64,000 bases of DNA from Isoetes taiwanensis. Its lineage: Eukaryota > Streptophyta > Lycopodiopsida > Isoetales > Isoetaceae. Both the position numbers and the translations under genes were made by a program. Location of the stretch: NCBI GenBank assembly GCA_021234155.1, contig JAJEKV010000054.1, positions 8,638,655 to 8,702,654 on the forward strand. Direction: 5' to 3'. Below are positions 34,780-47,396 of the stretch, one piece after another. Numbering within the stretch: position 1 is the first letter of the stretch; every line of letters begins with the position of its first letter. The notes beneath the pieces are model-generated. The model was not told the DNA's origin and ran no database searches. It saw only the letters and a program-made list of their open reading frames with translations.

Positions 34780-36403
34780 TTACATAAATTCTTTCTCACA
34801 TTCTCCTTTCATGTTACAATTGATATGACCCTTTGCCACCATATCTCTAATATAGTGTACATGAATCTCAATGTGTTTAGTCCTTTTGTGAAGGACTGGA
34901 TTTCTTGTTATTGCAATACAACTCAGGCCATCTATATAGAGTGTTGTAAATCCCTTCCGTACTGCACCTAATTCATTTCGAAGTCTCCTTACCCAAATAA
35001 TTTCTTTGGCAATCAATAAAGCAACATTATATTCTGCCTCTGTTGTAGACACTGCTATATACAATCCTGTTTCTTGCTTCTCCATACAACACAACTTCCT
35101 CCAACCTTTATAATATAACCAGATGTTAATTGTTTTGAATCTATGCCCCCTCCCTAATCTGCATCAAAATAAGTAGTTAATTCCAGGCCATCATTTGAGA
35201 ATATTATTCCTTCATTCTGCGTTCTCTTTAAATACCTCAGAACTCTTTTTGCTCCAAGCCAATGTTGTTTCCCTAGATCATTTCCAAATCTACTTAGCAA
35301 GTTTATATTGTAGGTTATGTCTGGCCTACGACAATTGGCAACATACAACAGACATCCTACTAAATCTTTGTATGGATATCTTTCTATTTCTAGTCTTTCA
35401 CCATCATTTTTTGGACACATTTCGAGAGATAGTTTCTGACCTGTAGCAAGAGCTGACCTCACACTGTTGCATGCTGCCAAACCAAATTTCTCCAACATTC
35501 TTGTATATTATTAACTAAGTCAATGTCATCCATTTTTTTTTCTGTATACTTCCATTCCAAGGAATCTTTTGAGTGTTTCTAAATCTGTCATATAGAATCT
35601 ATTGGCTAGCACATGCTTGCAACGTTCTAAGCACTTCACATTATTTGAGACAAGTATATTGTCATCCACATATAATGCAATAATACAGAGTTTTCTTTAA
35701 ACATATACAAATTGCCATTATTTTGCATTTTTTAATTTCCTTGCTCGTTCAAAAATACATCAATACAGACAATATCTCGCTGGCGCCTAGAGCTCGGGTT
35801 CTGACGGCGAAACTTTAATAGGCGGTATCTCTCTTATCTGGTGTCAGATTTCGGCGTGCTTGGGCTCGTTGGAAAGCTTTCTCCGAGCTCTTTCCGCAGG
35901 TTATAGCATCAACTGTTTTGCATGTAGCTTGTTGCCTCAAACAGCTGATTTCCAGACTGGTTTGGATGTCATGGCTCCTGCCAGACAGGCTGATGGGGGA
36001 TCGATTGAGCCTCATGGCTTGGGGCTGAAGCCAAGGGAGACGGCGAGGAGAAAGAATCCTCCAAGAAAGGGAAGGGCGCTGGTCTCCTAAGATGCATGAA
36101 GAGGCGGCTGGTCAGAGGGAAGTGGCATGCAATTGGTGGCGAGATGAGGGAGCTCTTGGAATCCCCCTTGGTTGAGAGGTATGTGGGTTGCTCTTCCTCT
36201 CAATATAATTCTGAGGCTCCGAGAGATTGTGTTTTGGAGACTCGGCCTTGATTCCATCAAGCATGCCCCCTTTTGAAACTGGATCTGTGATGCCCTCTTC
36301 CCTCGTGCTTGGGAAGGGATCACTTGCCGGGTGATGCGCCCTCTTCTAGGGTGCATGTAGCCGACGTGCCTCCCGGGGTGCCCTCGATACCTCTCGGGGT
36401 GCT

Positions 36404-39400
36404 GTGTATGCAGCCCCAACTCCCTGCGGCGCCAAACACCGGGCGAGCAATGACATTGCTTTCGTGATCACTCGGCCGGGTTTTCGATTGGATCAAGCTT
36501 TAAAGGTCCGTGAGTGTAGGGATTTGCCCGGCCTTCAAGAGGCTCAAATTTGTGGAGGATCATCACTGTTGACTGCAGGCATCTCTTCCAGAGACTCCAT
36601 GGATAGATATTGATCATACCAGGCATGTTCAGACCATTGAGAATCTAGTTTCATTTGCGGTATTGGGCTACTTCACGGGTTACATATTGGACACGAGGAG
36701 GTTTAGCTCTTGGTTTGTCGGACATCTGAGGTGGATTGGTTTACCCAGGTATCAGTCTCTGAAATTCCTACCAAATAATTTCTTTATAATCATGTTTGAG
36801 GCTGAGTCTTCCGTGCGGCAATTGGTTAGTCGGGGGTGGATACTTTGGGTGAATCATATGTGTTTTATCAGTATTATACTCCAGCAATGTCCACCAGTTC
36901 TTTGACATCAGTTAAAATCCCGTGTTGGTTCCAGATTCAAGATCTTCCTCCTGATCTGATGGTGCCTGATTTCTTGGTTTCTATGGCTAATGGCCTGGGT
37001 GTATATTTGGCTCATTCTATTGTGCGTGTCCCGAAGATGCGTGTTGCTCTGCTGCTTTGCGGTACCGCTGTGCCCACTTCTCTTCCAAAGGCGTAGTGGT
37101 CCCTGGCATTTTCTCTTCCGATTGAAGCTTTTGAATGGCTCTGATATCCGGCGGATGTTCCCATCTATTGTGCTACCATCTGACCCTGTTGATGATCCTC
37201 CTGGTGCTTGTGATGTGGTAGGGGTTGCAGATGCTTATGCGGGGGCCCGGGATTCCTCTGTTCCTGAGGCAACAGGCAGAGGACTCCGTGATGCAATGAG
37301 TGGAGTTGGACGAGGTGGTGTGGGACGAGGCCGGGGCAGGCTTGCTGCTGGCCGCCCATTGGATGACGGGGCTAGGGGACGTGGTGGCTCAGGGGAGGGC
37401 TCAGATGATTTGGTTGTGGCTAGGTCTGAGGACAGGGCTGTGGGAGGGGCTGATGATCCTGCTGGGGATGTCCCGGTAGCAGTATGTGCTGAGCATGAGG
37501 CGGCTGGAGCAGCCTGGTTATACGACTAAAGCACGAATTCATTAATTAGATAAAATAACGAGATTTTGAGAATTTTGAATACAGCTCTCCGGGTCCACCA
37601 TAAGCAAAAAGCGGTTCACTTTAATTTGAAATTGTCCCGCCCAACATGGGCGGGAAATTAGAATTAGGTGCTGGTCATCCACTTTAAATTTTACTATTGG
37701 TAGGGACTATGCTGGTTGCGGCCACGAGTGGTTAGCGAGCAACCATGCCGGACCTGCTTTCTTCTCTTTCGGATCTCTGGATTTTCTCTGTCGTTTCCTT
37801 CTTTTCCTCTACATTGCAGGATGTTATTACCATCGCCATGCCAAAGAGTTTTTACAGAGCTTCAGAGCTTCCGGATCTTCAAGGATCTTCAACGATTTTT
37901 TACAGAGCTTTCGGATCTTCAAGTTTTTTTGCAGCAGCCATAGCCAAGGCCATAGCCATGGCTTTCATTACAGGGTTTCGGATGTCATAGTTTCTGCAGA
38001 GGCCATAGCAAAGGTGATATCTCAAGGCCATAGCCAGGGCTTTTGTTACATAACTTCGGATCTCAGTATTTATGTAGCGGCCATAGCCAGATCTTTTATT
38101 ATAGGGCTTCTTGGAAGCCATTCCGGCATGGGCCTTAGCAGGTATTTTGGTTATGGAGCTTATTACAACCTGTTCTCACCCTGAAACGGGAATGCAGAGC
38201 CTTCCAGATCCTCCTGAAGTTCGTGGGCCACTATAGAAGATCCGGCCTAACAGCAGTAAGAAATCAGAAGATCTAAGCATAGGAACAGTGTGGATCTCAA
38301 TGCATTTTACATTTTCCGTTTCTACATTTACATGTACTGAGGCATCGGTTGCTTGCTCTCAAATGGTTTGCTTACTGAGGCATATAGGCGCATATAGGGC
38401 AGAGCTCTCAAATCTGTGATTGGGCCTGCAAAAATTCTGGATATCAATGCATATCGGTTGCTTGCTCTCAGATGGTAGAGCTCCACATTTACTGAGGCAT
38501 ATGGGCGCATGCAGGCAGAGCTCTCAAATCTGTGATAGGGCTTGCTTTTTGCTTGCCACTCCCTTGGGTTGATCACAAGTATTCCTCAACTCTATGTAGA
38601 TGTTTGTAATTCATAGCCAAGGTATTCCACAGCTCTGTAATCTCAATAAAATTTCTATAGCCAAGGTATTCTACATTTCAGAGAAATAGCAAAGATCAGA
38701 GAAATAGCAAAGAGAAATAGTAAAGATAAAGGCGTTCTACAACAAAATATCAGAGAAATAGGAGATTTCTTACTCAAATACCGGTAAGTTTTGAGAATTT
38801 ATCTGTATTTTCGGTATGTAGATGATTCTTACCATATGATTGCAAGCTTTCCATCCGTACAGAATCAGGCAAGCTCTAATTTATGGAAGGTTAACGCTCC
38901 ATGAAATCGCCATGGCGATTTGAATGAACACAATTTTGAAGACACATCTTATGTTCCTGCTCAAGCAAATCGCCACAGCGATTCTATTGAGCAGAAACAA
39001 ATTGTTATTTATTGTTTTTTTTTCTTCATTTGTATTTTTTATTAAGCATTTTTTAATATTGGATAAACAAAATTGCTTTAAGATGTATAAAATAAAAATG
39101 TTATTTTGTATTTGGGTGTCTAATATGCACCCATTTCTTGTTCTAGAAGATCGCAATGGCGATCTTTCGGAGCCCATCATGTGCAATATCTACGTCAATT
39201 ACAATACCATATATTATAAATATGTGTTAAAAATTAAATATATTGGTCCTCAATATGCAAAATGATCGCAATCGCGATTTGTCCAACCTTTTTTGCTTGT
39301 GTTTGGGTCACTAATGAGGTCCTTGTGAAGGTGTTTTTGATATTTATATGGCCGCTGCGACCTATTTCAAGCTAAACGAGAATTCCAAATTTCTCAATAT

Positions 39401-39588
39401 AATGAATCCCATGACTCTATGGAGGTGCCTGGGGGACTTCCAACACGTGTTGGAAGTGGAATGTCACGTAGAGCGGCTGTGGGTCACATTGCTGTGATTA
39501 ATCCTCTGGCTCTAGATGATGACTTTGTGGAGTTGGCTGATGGCCTGGTGGGTAGGCATGTGGGGCTTGACACTTCTCCTCCGGGATG
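36404..39588 (+). CDS. LINE ORF1 (broken, interrupted by insertion)
   Basis: About 36840-37096 contains the nucleic-acid-binding domain of plant LINE ORF1 (DUF4283-like layout): CWFQIQDLPPDLMVPDFLVS, then NGLGVYLAHSIVRVPKM. 37000-37527 continues in another frame as a Gly/Arg-rich tail (GRGGVGRGRGRLAAGRP). The DNA transposon at 37528-39412 splits the frame. Beyond it, 39413-39588 continues as SMEVPGGLPTRVGSGMSRRA and ends at TGA, so with one copy of GACT the frame runs on across the insertion. The 5' part (36404-36840) has stops and frame changes. Confidence 0.6.
38895..38993. repeat. 36-bp palindromic sites 13 and 14
   Basis: Cores are 38905-38920 (AATCGC-CATG-GCGATT) and 38968-38983 (AATCGC-CACA-GCGATT), 63 bases apart. 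The outer arms of site 14 are TGCTC and GAGCA with exact 5-nt spacing. Confidence 0.9.
39139..39289. repeat. 36-bp palindromic sites 15 and 16
   Basis: Cores are 39149-39164 (GATCGC-AATG-GCGATC) and 39264-39279 (GATCGC-AATC-GCGATT), 115 bases apart. Confidence 0.9.
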
Positions 39589-42500
39589 AATAGGTCGATC
39601 TTCAGTTGGAATGTGCGGGGGGTGCGGACCTCTAGTAGTAAGAGGGCCCGTGTTTCTTTGGCACTTCGGCAGTTGCGTCCTGATATTGTTTGCATTCAGG
39701 AGCATAAGTGTCATAGGGGTGATATGTCCAAGCTCATGAATATGGTTGGTAGGCACTTTGTCTCTATTGCTTCTTCTTCTGGGCGGACTAGTGGGGGTGC
39801 TCTTATTGCTTGGAGGATGGGTGTGCATGTCACATACTCTGCAGCGGACAGGTTTGGTCGGTGGGTAATAATGAAGTGGTTGGAGGGCGGGCAAGAGTGG
39901 GGGATTGTTAATGTTTATGCCCCTAATCAGCCTTCTCAGCAGGGTGCTTTATGGGCCACAGTCCGGAATAAGTTGCGAGCCCTTGGTGGGTTGCAGGTCG
40001 CTTGGTTACTATTAGGGGACTTCAATATAGTAGAGCGAGTAGAGGATCGCTCTGGTTCTGGAACCCAGGTTGTGCATGGGTTTGAGAGGGACCAGTAGTC
40101 TCGTTTGTTGCAGGATTTGGCCTTGGGTGCGGTTGCCTCTCGGCCCTCTAGGACGGTGTTCCGTTTGAACACCCGGCTTCTGGCTGATGCGGATTTCTCG
40201 GCACAGTGCCAGGAGTTATGGCTTGATACCTTTTCATCTCTGAAGGGTATGTCTAGTATGGTGACTGCGTTGGCCAGGGTGAAGCGTTTTGCCAAGGTCT
40301 TTGGTAGGCAGCGTGTGTAGCAGGAGCGGCAGGAGTTGCATGGTCTCTATCAGGAGTTAGAGAAGATTTGGGCGCAGCCTTCTGATGGCATTAGGGAGAA
40401 TGCAGTGTTGCAACGTATTGTTGCTCTGGAGCAGGTTAAAGTGCAGGAGGCGCGTGTGAAGGCGGCCCTGCCCTGGTTGAAGGAGGGGGACACAAGTTCG
40501 TCGGTGTTCTTTAGAGCAGCTAGGCAGCGGCAATATGCAGCATCTATGGCGTCCCTTTCTTTGCCTGATGGCCGGACTTTGGAGGATCCTGCTGATTTGC
40601 AGAGGTATGTGCATGCTCATTTCTCAGGGTTTTTCGCACAGCGCTCTCTTCCCTATGAGCAGGAGATGCAGGAGCTTGTTTTGGGGGCTGTTAAGCCATC
40701 TATTCTGCCTCACCAGCGTGAGAGCTTGGATCAGGAGCTCTCCAGAGAGGATTTAGCGGAGGCATGTATGTGCACGGCCAAGGATAAATGTCCTGGGCTA
40801 GATGGCATCCCTGTGGAGTTCTTTCAGACTTATTGGGAGGCTGGTGAGTCTGTGTACCAGGTGTATTTTGAGTTGCTGCAGTCTTCTCAAATGGATAGGA
40901 TCTTGAATACCGCATGCATTTTCTTGATTCCTAAGGTTAAGCAGCCTTCTACCATTAATGATTGGAGGCCTATCTCCTTGTTGTCATCTGTGTAAAAGAT
41001 TATTGTGAAAGCCCTGGCAGAGAAGTTGAAGCCGGTGTTGACTTCTTCCATTAGTAAGGTGCAGTCTGGGTTTGTTCCTGGGAGGAACATTTTGACTAAT
41101 GTTGCCGCAGCTTATGAGGCCCTTTATTGGGCCAAGAGAACAGGTCAAGGCATTGCCTATCTTAAGCTTGACTTTGCCAAAGCTTATGGTAGTGTCTGTT
41201 GGGAGTTCTTGTCTGCCATGATGTTAGTGTTGGGCTATCGTCCTCGCTTTACAGAGATAGTCATGAAGCTGCATAGGTCAGCACGGGCTACGGTGGTGTG
41301 CCAGGGTGAACCCTCCGCCTTTTTCTCCTTAGGCAGAGGGGTGCGTCAAGGGTGCCCTTTGGCGCCGTTTTTGTTTACGATTGTGGCGGAGGCACTGTCT
41401 CAGTTGTTTTTGGCTGCAATGGAGGAGGGGGTGGTGGATGGGCTTCGGATGCAGGATGGTAGCCAGCAGATTATTAATCAGTTCGCCAATGACACTTTCC
41501 TCTTCTTGGTGGCAGAAGAGAGGAATTTGCGGAATGTGAAGGGTTTGCTGGATACTTTCTCCTTGGCGCTCTATTCCCTTGGAAGGTGCTTCCAGATAAT
41601 GTGTGTACTAAGCTGTTGGGTATTCCCTTTGGAGGGGATATTTCCATGGGGTTTCCATGGGGTGTAGGACGAGATTTTGCAGGGGTCACAGAAACACCTC
41701 AATTGGTGGAAGGGTAGCAAGTTGTCCATGGCAGGTAGGATCACTATTGCCAAGTCAGTACTTTGTAGCACTCATGTGTATACATCATCTGCGATGTTAG
41801 CTCCAGAGGGTAAGATACAGGCTTTGGATAAGATTGTTCGCAATTTTGTGTGGGGCGGGGATGATGAAGGGGCGGTTGTTAAAGTGGCTTGGTGGAAGTG
41901 TCTCCGCCCCCGGGAGGATGGGGACTTGGCCATTCTCGGATTTGGTATTTGCATAGTAAGGTATTGGTCTCCAAGTTTGTTTGGAGCACTCGTAGGATGG
42001 AGCATCTTCTCCGGGTGGTATTTGTTGTTGCGATCTCTTCGCCATTGTGTGGCATTTGGGAAGCCCGTACGTGCATGTGGAGTTGCCACAGGCATTGTTG
42101 TATGGTCTCCGGCCTTTCTGACATGCATCCCCTTTTCTCACGGGGGTGTTGCGGGCTTGGGATCATGTGCGTGTGCTCTTCCAGCTAGATTATGCCTCAG
42201 TTTATCACCACTCTTCTCCCTTCTTGTGGGTTCCTCTACTTCTTGCGCACTTGCCCTTGGCTGCCACTGTGCATGCTCGGACGCAGGCCGTTGGAGGCGA
42301 GCTGCTGTGCTCACCTTGGAGGATTGGTATTGGGGTGGTCAGCTAGCTTTGTGGGAGTTCTTTCGAGCTCACTTTCGCCTGAGGGGCAATGACCGGGCTA
42401 TCTAGAAACAAGTGGCAGGGAATATTCCGCTACACATACCTGTGGTCCCTCAGGATGATGTGGTGGTGCAGGTTTAGAAGGTTCATCCAGATGTTGTGTC

Positions 42501-43106
42501 TTCTTGTTTTGTGCGGTCTTGTTACCGGGTACTCTGCCCCCTTCAGGCAAGTGGTCTCTGCAGCTTCCGGGTTCTCGATGACGCTCGGTTTGGACGTGGA
42601 CATGGAGCTCACTTCCTCCACTGAAGGTTAGGGTGCTTCTATGGCAGGTGGTGCACCGCTGTATCAGGGTGAATGCCCTTGTGAGTCAGTTTAGGCTGGG
42701 TATGAGCCCTCTCTGTCCTTGTTGTGGCCTTCATCGTGAGACTGTAGAGCATTGTCTGGTTTTATGCCCTCACTTGCAGGCTGCCTGGGATTGGGTCAGG
42801 GCTCTGTTTCAGGTGAGATTGACTAGCCAGCAGTTGCTGCTTCATGTGTATCCTGGTGCTTGGCCGCTCTTGCGGCAGCAAGCCTTGCATCTGTGCGTGG
42901 CTTGGTTGATGTGGCTGATTTGGAAGCGGCGGCGGTTGTCGATCTTTCAGGGGATTCAGCAGCCTGCAGCCTCTCTGATTCCTCGATTCAGGTACAAGCT
43001 ATTTCAAAGCTTTCTGGTGTTCCCGGGATTAGTAGAGCGGAAGTTTGCCATTTGGCGGGACTTCTTGGGTGTTGTAGATGGTGATGGTCGGTTTGTACAA
43101 CAGTAG
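39586..43106 (+). CDS. LINE ORF2: endonuclease, reverse transcriptase, zf-RVT (broken)
   Basis: 39586-40098 is the APE-type endonuclease (FSWNVRG, IQEHK, GDFNIVE). 40336-40995 is the linker and start of the reverse transcriptase (CPGLDGIPVEFF, IPKVKQPSTINDWRPISLLS). 41005-41600 carries LKLDFAKAYGSV, GVRQGCPLAPFLF and FANDTFLF at 41483: one catalytic Asp of the usual FADD is Asn. 41677-42405 follows as the thumb region (SMAGRITIAKSVL). 42633-43106 is zf-RVT (CPCCGLHRETVEHCLVLCP) and the C-terminal LIWKRRR stretch. In-frame stops at about 40096, 40318 and 40993 and frame changes near 41600 and 42000-42630 make it non-functional. Confidence 0.8.
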
Positions 43107-44413
43107 AGTTGTAGTTTTTCTGTGAGTTTGTTGTGGAGTGTCGAGGTATCGCTGTCTCTTTGGGTCAGTTCTCCTTCCTTCTCACTTGCTTTGTAACATT
43201 ACCATTCTTTTGATATATTGATGACACAATTCTTCAAAAAAAAAAAAAACATCAATACATAGATACCAATGTCTAGGTGATTGTTTGAGCCCATACACTA
43301 CTTTTTTAGTTTCCATACTTTATTTTCTCCTTCCTCAAATGCTGGTGCCTGTTGCATGTATATCTCCTCATTAAGATTAGCATTCAAAACAGTTAGTTTG
43401 TACATCCATATGATGTACTTCCAAGTCTAAAGCATTTGCTAATGTTAACAACACTCTTAAGCTAGTCATCTTCACAATAGGTGAAAAAGTTTCCTCAAAA
43501 TCAATTTCCCTTTTTTTGTGAGAATCTCTGTGCTACTAGGCTTGCTTTGTATTTCTTTTTCCCATCATTTTTTGCTTTTACTTTGTATACCCATTTGTTT
43601 CCTAGCTACTTTTGTTCCCTTTGGTCTCTCCACCAAATCATATGTTTCAGTCCTTTCAAATGATTCCATCTCCCTTTCCATTGCTTCCTGGGTAATTGCA
43701 CAAAAGGGTGGATATGAAAAGGGCCCATATTTTACATTTACAAAGGCAAAATGTAGGCAATATTTTGAAAGGGGGTCATTAATACCACAATTAATGGTTG
43801 GAGGTTGGAGAGAACCACTTTTTGAATGAATTTGAACGTGTTAGTTTTCTTGGTCCTGCTCAACAAGCCATTCCCAAATTCTGTATTAGCTCTTAGAAAT
43901 TGAGAGGAAAACAGGAGACAAGGACTATTGCTCATCTAAAAACCTGAGTTCTATCTCTACTCATATATATAGTACAACGGCCTTGGGCCCAAAATAAGTG
44001 TTTGACAGATCTCGCTACCAACTCCTGGATCAAAGCCTGATTTTTCGAGAATCTTGCAGTGCCGTTTTTATGTGCCTGGAATCATGCTGATTCTGGACTG
44101 TACTTCTGCAGGGCCGTCACTTATCTGTTCTCTCTGTCTTTTCTCGGACCCTGACCTGGTCTTCGGCGTGGTCTTCGTGGGCGAAGATCTACTTCCCGAT
44201 GCTTGACTTGGTTCTCCCTTATTCCTGCCCTGATCCGTGGTCTTCGTGATAGTCCTGTACCTGGACGTACATGACTAACACTCCCCCCCCACCAAATGAC
44301 ACTCAGTGGAGAGAAAAGGGGGAACAGATTCAGGAAGCGGGAAACCAGGAACTTGGAAATCATCTTGACGGCTATGTGGGCGTGACCCTGAGTGATACGT
44401 CGTGATGAGTTCT

Positions 44414-44981
44414 TGTTAGTCTTGTACGTCCTGGTACACGACGATTCATGCACACCTCGGACCAGACCAAGAACAAGGAGTCAAATCCAGGTCCTGGTCA
44501 GTCGTCAAAAGCCCCGCAGAAGACCACGCAGAAGGTCACGCCCACAAGGCAGCCAAAGAAGAAGCCGAGAATAGACAGATGGCGGCCCGTCGGCGTCAGC
44601 GTGATTCCAGGCATTTCAAGAGGCACCGCCAGCATTCCTACAAATCAGGCCTCCTTCAAGAGTCGGCACCGAGATCTGTCAGACTATCCATATTGGGCCA
44701 GAGGCTATTGTACTATATATATGAGTAGAGCTAGCATTCGAAGGCTAGATGAGTTTTTGTTCTTGTCTCCCATCATTTTCTCTCGTGATTGCGAGAGCTC
44801 ATGTATTGTGATTGATATCAAGAAGTCTCCTTCACTCCATTGTGTTCTTGTTGTCTTCTTGTTTTCTCTTTCTTTGTTCTTTTGCAAATCCCGCGTGACA
44901 CAGCTCCCGGATTCTCCTGTTTGATCCAAGGTCCTCACAGAGGGCTGTCTTGCAGGAGTTCCCGAACCCAGACCCCAAACA
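44414..44981 (+). repeat. LTR copy 1
   Basis: TGTTAGTC...CAAACA, 568 bases, followed by the primer-binding site at 44983. A TATATATA box lies at about 44712. Confidence 0.85.
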
Positions 44982-45629
44982 CTGGCGCCGATGCCGGGGA
45001 CTTCCTTTCTGGACTAAGGTCATGGAAGGCTATGCTAATTGGACTCCTGCTCAGATCTCCACAGATCTCCGCTGGGATCCACGTTTGTTCGCCGTTCTAA
45101 TTGGGAGAATGGCGCTACCTTGGAGCACACTAGGAATTGGATCTACATACCTAATGAACGGGGTTGGCAGATGCCTACTCACACTGTCTGGGGCCTTGAT
45201 CTCTTTTTGGAGCGTGCTGCCACCTCCCCGGATCCTTCTGTCCATTGGCAAGCAGGTTTTTGTGCTGCTTTAAAATGTTTACTTTTGAGTTCTCTAGCAC
45301 GGAAGCGTCCTATTTATTACTGCAACCCCAACGCCAGCGTCAGTCTCTTTGGCCTTCAGACCTGCCTTCTCATGGAATGCCAGTTCGTTGTTGCTGAAGC
45401 ACACCGTGCTCTTGAAGATATGGTGTCCTCTGGGTTTCTTATTGACGCCCATCCTGCCATTGGTCTGAACACTCCTGAAGCTCTCACGGCATGCCAAGAA
45501 CTCATCGCCGCCTATCACTCTGGTGACCACCCTCATACACGCCAAGATGACTTTGAAATTGTTGGGTTTCCACCGTCTGAAATAGTTCCCCCTTTTCTCA
45601 TCCTGAGTGTCGTTTGGTGGGGGGGGGAG

Positions 45630-46179
45630 TGTTAGTCCTGTATGTCCTGGTACAGGACTATTCATGCACACCTCGGACCAGACCAAGAACAAGGAGTCAA
45701 ATCCAGGTCATGGTCAGTCGTCAAAATCCGAAGGTCACGCCCACAAGGCAGCCAAAGAAGAAGCCGAGAATAGACAGATGACGGGCCGTCGGCGTCAGCG
45801 TGATTCCAGGCATTTCAAGAGGCACCGCCAGCATTCCTACAAATCAGGCCTCCTTCAAGAGTCGGCACCGAGATCTGTCAGACTATCCATGTTGGGCCAG
45901 AGGCCATTGTACTATATATATGAGTAGAGCTAGCATTCGAAGGCTAGATGAGTTTATGTTCTTGTATCCCATCATTTTCTCTCTTGATTGCGAGAGCTCA
46001 TGTATTGTGATTGATATCAAGAAGTCTCACACTCCATTGCGTTCTTGTTGTCTTCTTGTTTTCTCTTTCTTTGTTCTTTTGCAAATCCCGCGTGACACAA
46101 CTCCCGGATTCTCCTGTTTGATCCAAGGGTCCTCACAGAGGGCTGTCTTGCAGGAGTTCCCGAACCCAGACCCCAAACA
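45630..46179 (+). repeat. LTR copy 2
   Basis: 550 bases. It is shared as the end of one internal domain and the start of the next, and lacks about 20 bases that copies 1 and 3 have near 45725. Confidence 0.85.
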
Positions 46180-46827
46180 CTGGCGCCGATCCCGGGGACT
46201 TCCTTTCTGGACTAAGGTCATGGAAGGCCATGCTGATTGGACTCCTGCTCAGATCTCCACAGATCTCCGCTGGGATCCACATTTGTTCGCCGTTCTAATT
46301 GGGAGAATGGCGCTACCTTGGAGCACACTGGGAATTGGATCGACATACCTAATGAACGCGGTTGGCAGATGCCTACTCACGCTGTCTAGGGCCTTGATCT
46401 CTTTTTGGAGCGTGCTGCCACCTCCCCGGATCCTTCTGTCCGTCGGCAAGCAGGTTTTTGTGCTGCTTTAAAATGTTTACTTTTGAGTTCTCTAGCACGG
46501 AAGCGTCCTATTTATTACTGCAACCCCAACGCCAGCGTCAGTCTCTTTGGCCTTCAGACCTGCCTTCTCATGGAATGCCAGTTCGTTGTTGCTGAAGCAC
46601 ACCGTGCTCTTGAAGATATGGCGTCCTCTGGGTTTCTTATTGACGCCCATCCTGCCATTGGTCTGAACACTCCTGAAGCTCTCACGGCACGCCAAGAACT
46701 CATCGCCGCCTATCACTCTGGTGACCGCCCTCATACACGCCAAGATGACTTTGAAATTGTTGGGTTTCCACCATCTGAAACAGTTCCCCCTTTTCTCATC
46801 CTTGAGTGTCGTTTGGTGGGGGGGGAA

Positions 46828-47396
46828 TGTTAGTCCTGTATGTCCTGGTACAGGACTATTCATGCACACCTCGGACCAGACCAAGAACAAGAAGTCAAAT
46901 CCAGGTCCTGGTCAGTCGTCAAAAGCCCCGCAGAAGACCACGCAGAAGGTCACGCCCACAAGGCAGCCAAAGAAGAAGCCGAGAATAGACAGATGACGGC
47001 CCGTCGGCTTCAGCGTGATTCCAGGCATTTCAAGAGGCACCGCCAGCATTCCTACAAATCAGGCCTCCTTCAAGAGTCAGCACCGAGATCTGTCAGACTA
47101 TCCATGTTGGGCCAGAGGCCGTTGTACTATATATATGAGTAGAGCTAGCATTCGAAGGCTAGATGAGTTTATGTTCTTGTCTCCCATCATTTTCTCTCTC
47201 GATTGCGAGAGCTCATGTATTGTGATTGATATCAAGAAGTCTCATTCACTCCATTGTGTTCTTGTTGTCTTCTTGTTTTCTCTTTCTTTGTTCTTTTGCA
47301 AATCCCGCGTGACACAGCTCCCGGATTCTCCTGTTTGATCCAAGGGTCCTCACAGAGGGCTGTCTTGCAGGAGTTTCCGAACCCAGACCCCAAACA
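46828..47396 (+). repeat. LTR copy 3
   Basis: 569 bases, last LTR of the array. The GTTCT duplication follows directly. Confidence 0.85.

Larger units (their letters stand above)
37528..39412. mobile_element. 1.9-kb non-autonomous relative of the large transposon
   Basis: The left end AGCACGAATTCATTAATTAG (37530) and right end ATAATGAATCCCAT are inverted. GACT flanks both sides (37524-37527 and 39413-39416). Left subterminal DNA (ATAACGAGATTTTGAGAATT) matches the right end of the large element in reverse; right subterminal DNA (CCTATTTCAAGCTAAACGAG) matches its left end. No gene remains. The interior has loose GCCATAGCC repeats (37925-38130) and a duplicated segment near 38340-38540. Four 36-bp palindromes lie in the right third. 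Confidence 0.85.
35768..43248 (+). mobile_element. L1-like LINE, near full length, with nested DNA transposon
   Basis: The element ends in a run of about 14 A at 43236-43249 and is flanked by the 11-bp duplication ACATCAATACA (35757-35767 and 43249-43259). ORF1 (about 36400-39588) and ORF2 (39586-43106) follow plant L1 order. A 1.9-kb DNA transposon (37528-39412) interrupts ORF1. Without that insert the element is about 5.6 kb. Frame breaks and a changed catalytic motif show that this copy is inactive. Confidence 0.85.
34780..43735 (-). mobile_element. Ty1/copia fossil split by a LINE
   Basis: Minus-strand parts: reverse transcriptase about 43250-43735 and 35500-35750, then a LVGCLLYVANCRRPDI segment (35154-35498) and RNase H with STTEAEYNVALLIAKE (34780-35094). 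A plus-strand LINE occupies 35768-43248 and is flanked by ACATCAATACA on both sides. The copia element is broken by several further changes and its integrase and gag are not seen. It predates the LINE. Confidence 0.75.
44414..47396 (+). mobile_element. LTR derivative: three LTRs, two short internal domains
   Basis: LTRs are at 44414-44981, 45630-46179 and 46828-47396, beginning TGTTAGTC and ending CAAACA. GTTCT flanks the whole block (44409-44413 and 47397-47401), the 5-bp duplication expected of gypsy insertions. Between the LTRs are two internal domains of about 650 bases, each with a primer-binding site (TGGCGCCGAT...), one ORF related to the extra post-integrase ORF of the surrounding gypsy, and a G-rich polypurine tract. 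Neither domain has gag or pol. The LTRs look only a few percent apart, so it is fairly young. The three-LTR form suggests unequal recombination between two copies or LTRs. Confidence 0.85.

Noticed and set aside
41772-42405. Several long overlapping minus-strand ORFs as genes
   Set aside because: They are shadows of LINE ORF2, with Pro/Thr-rich artefact composition.
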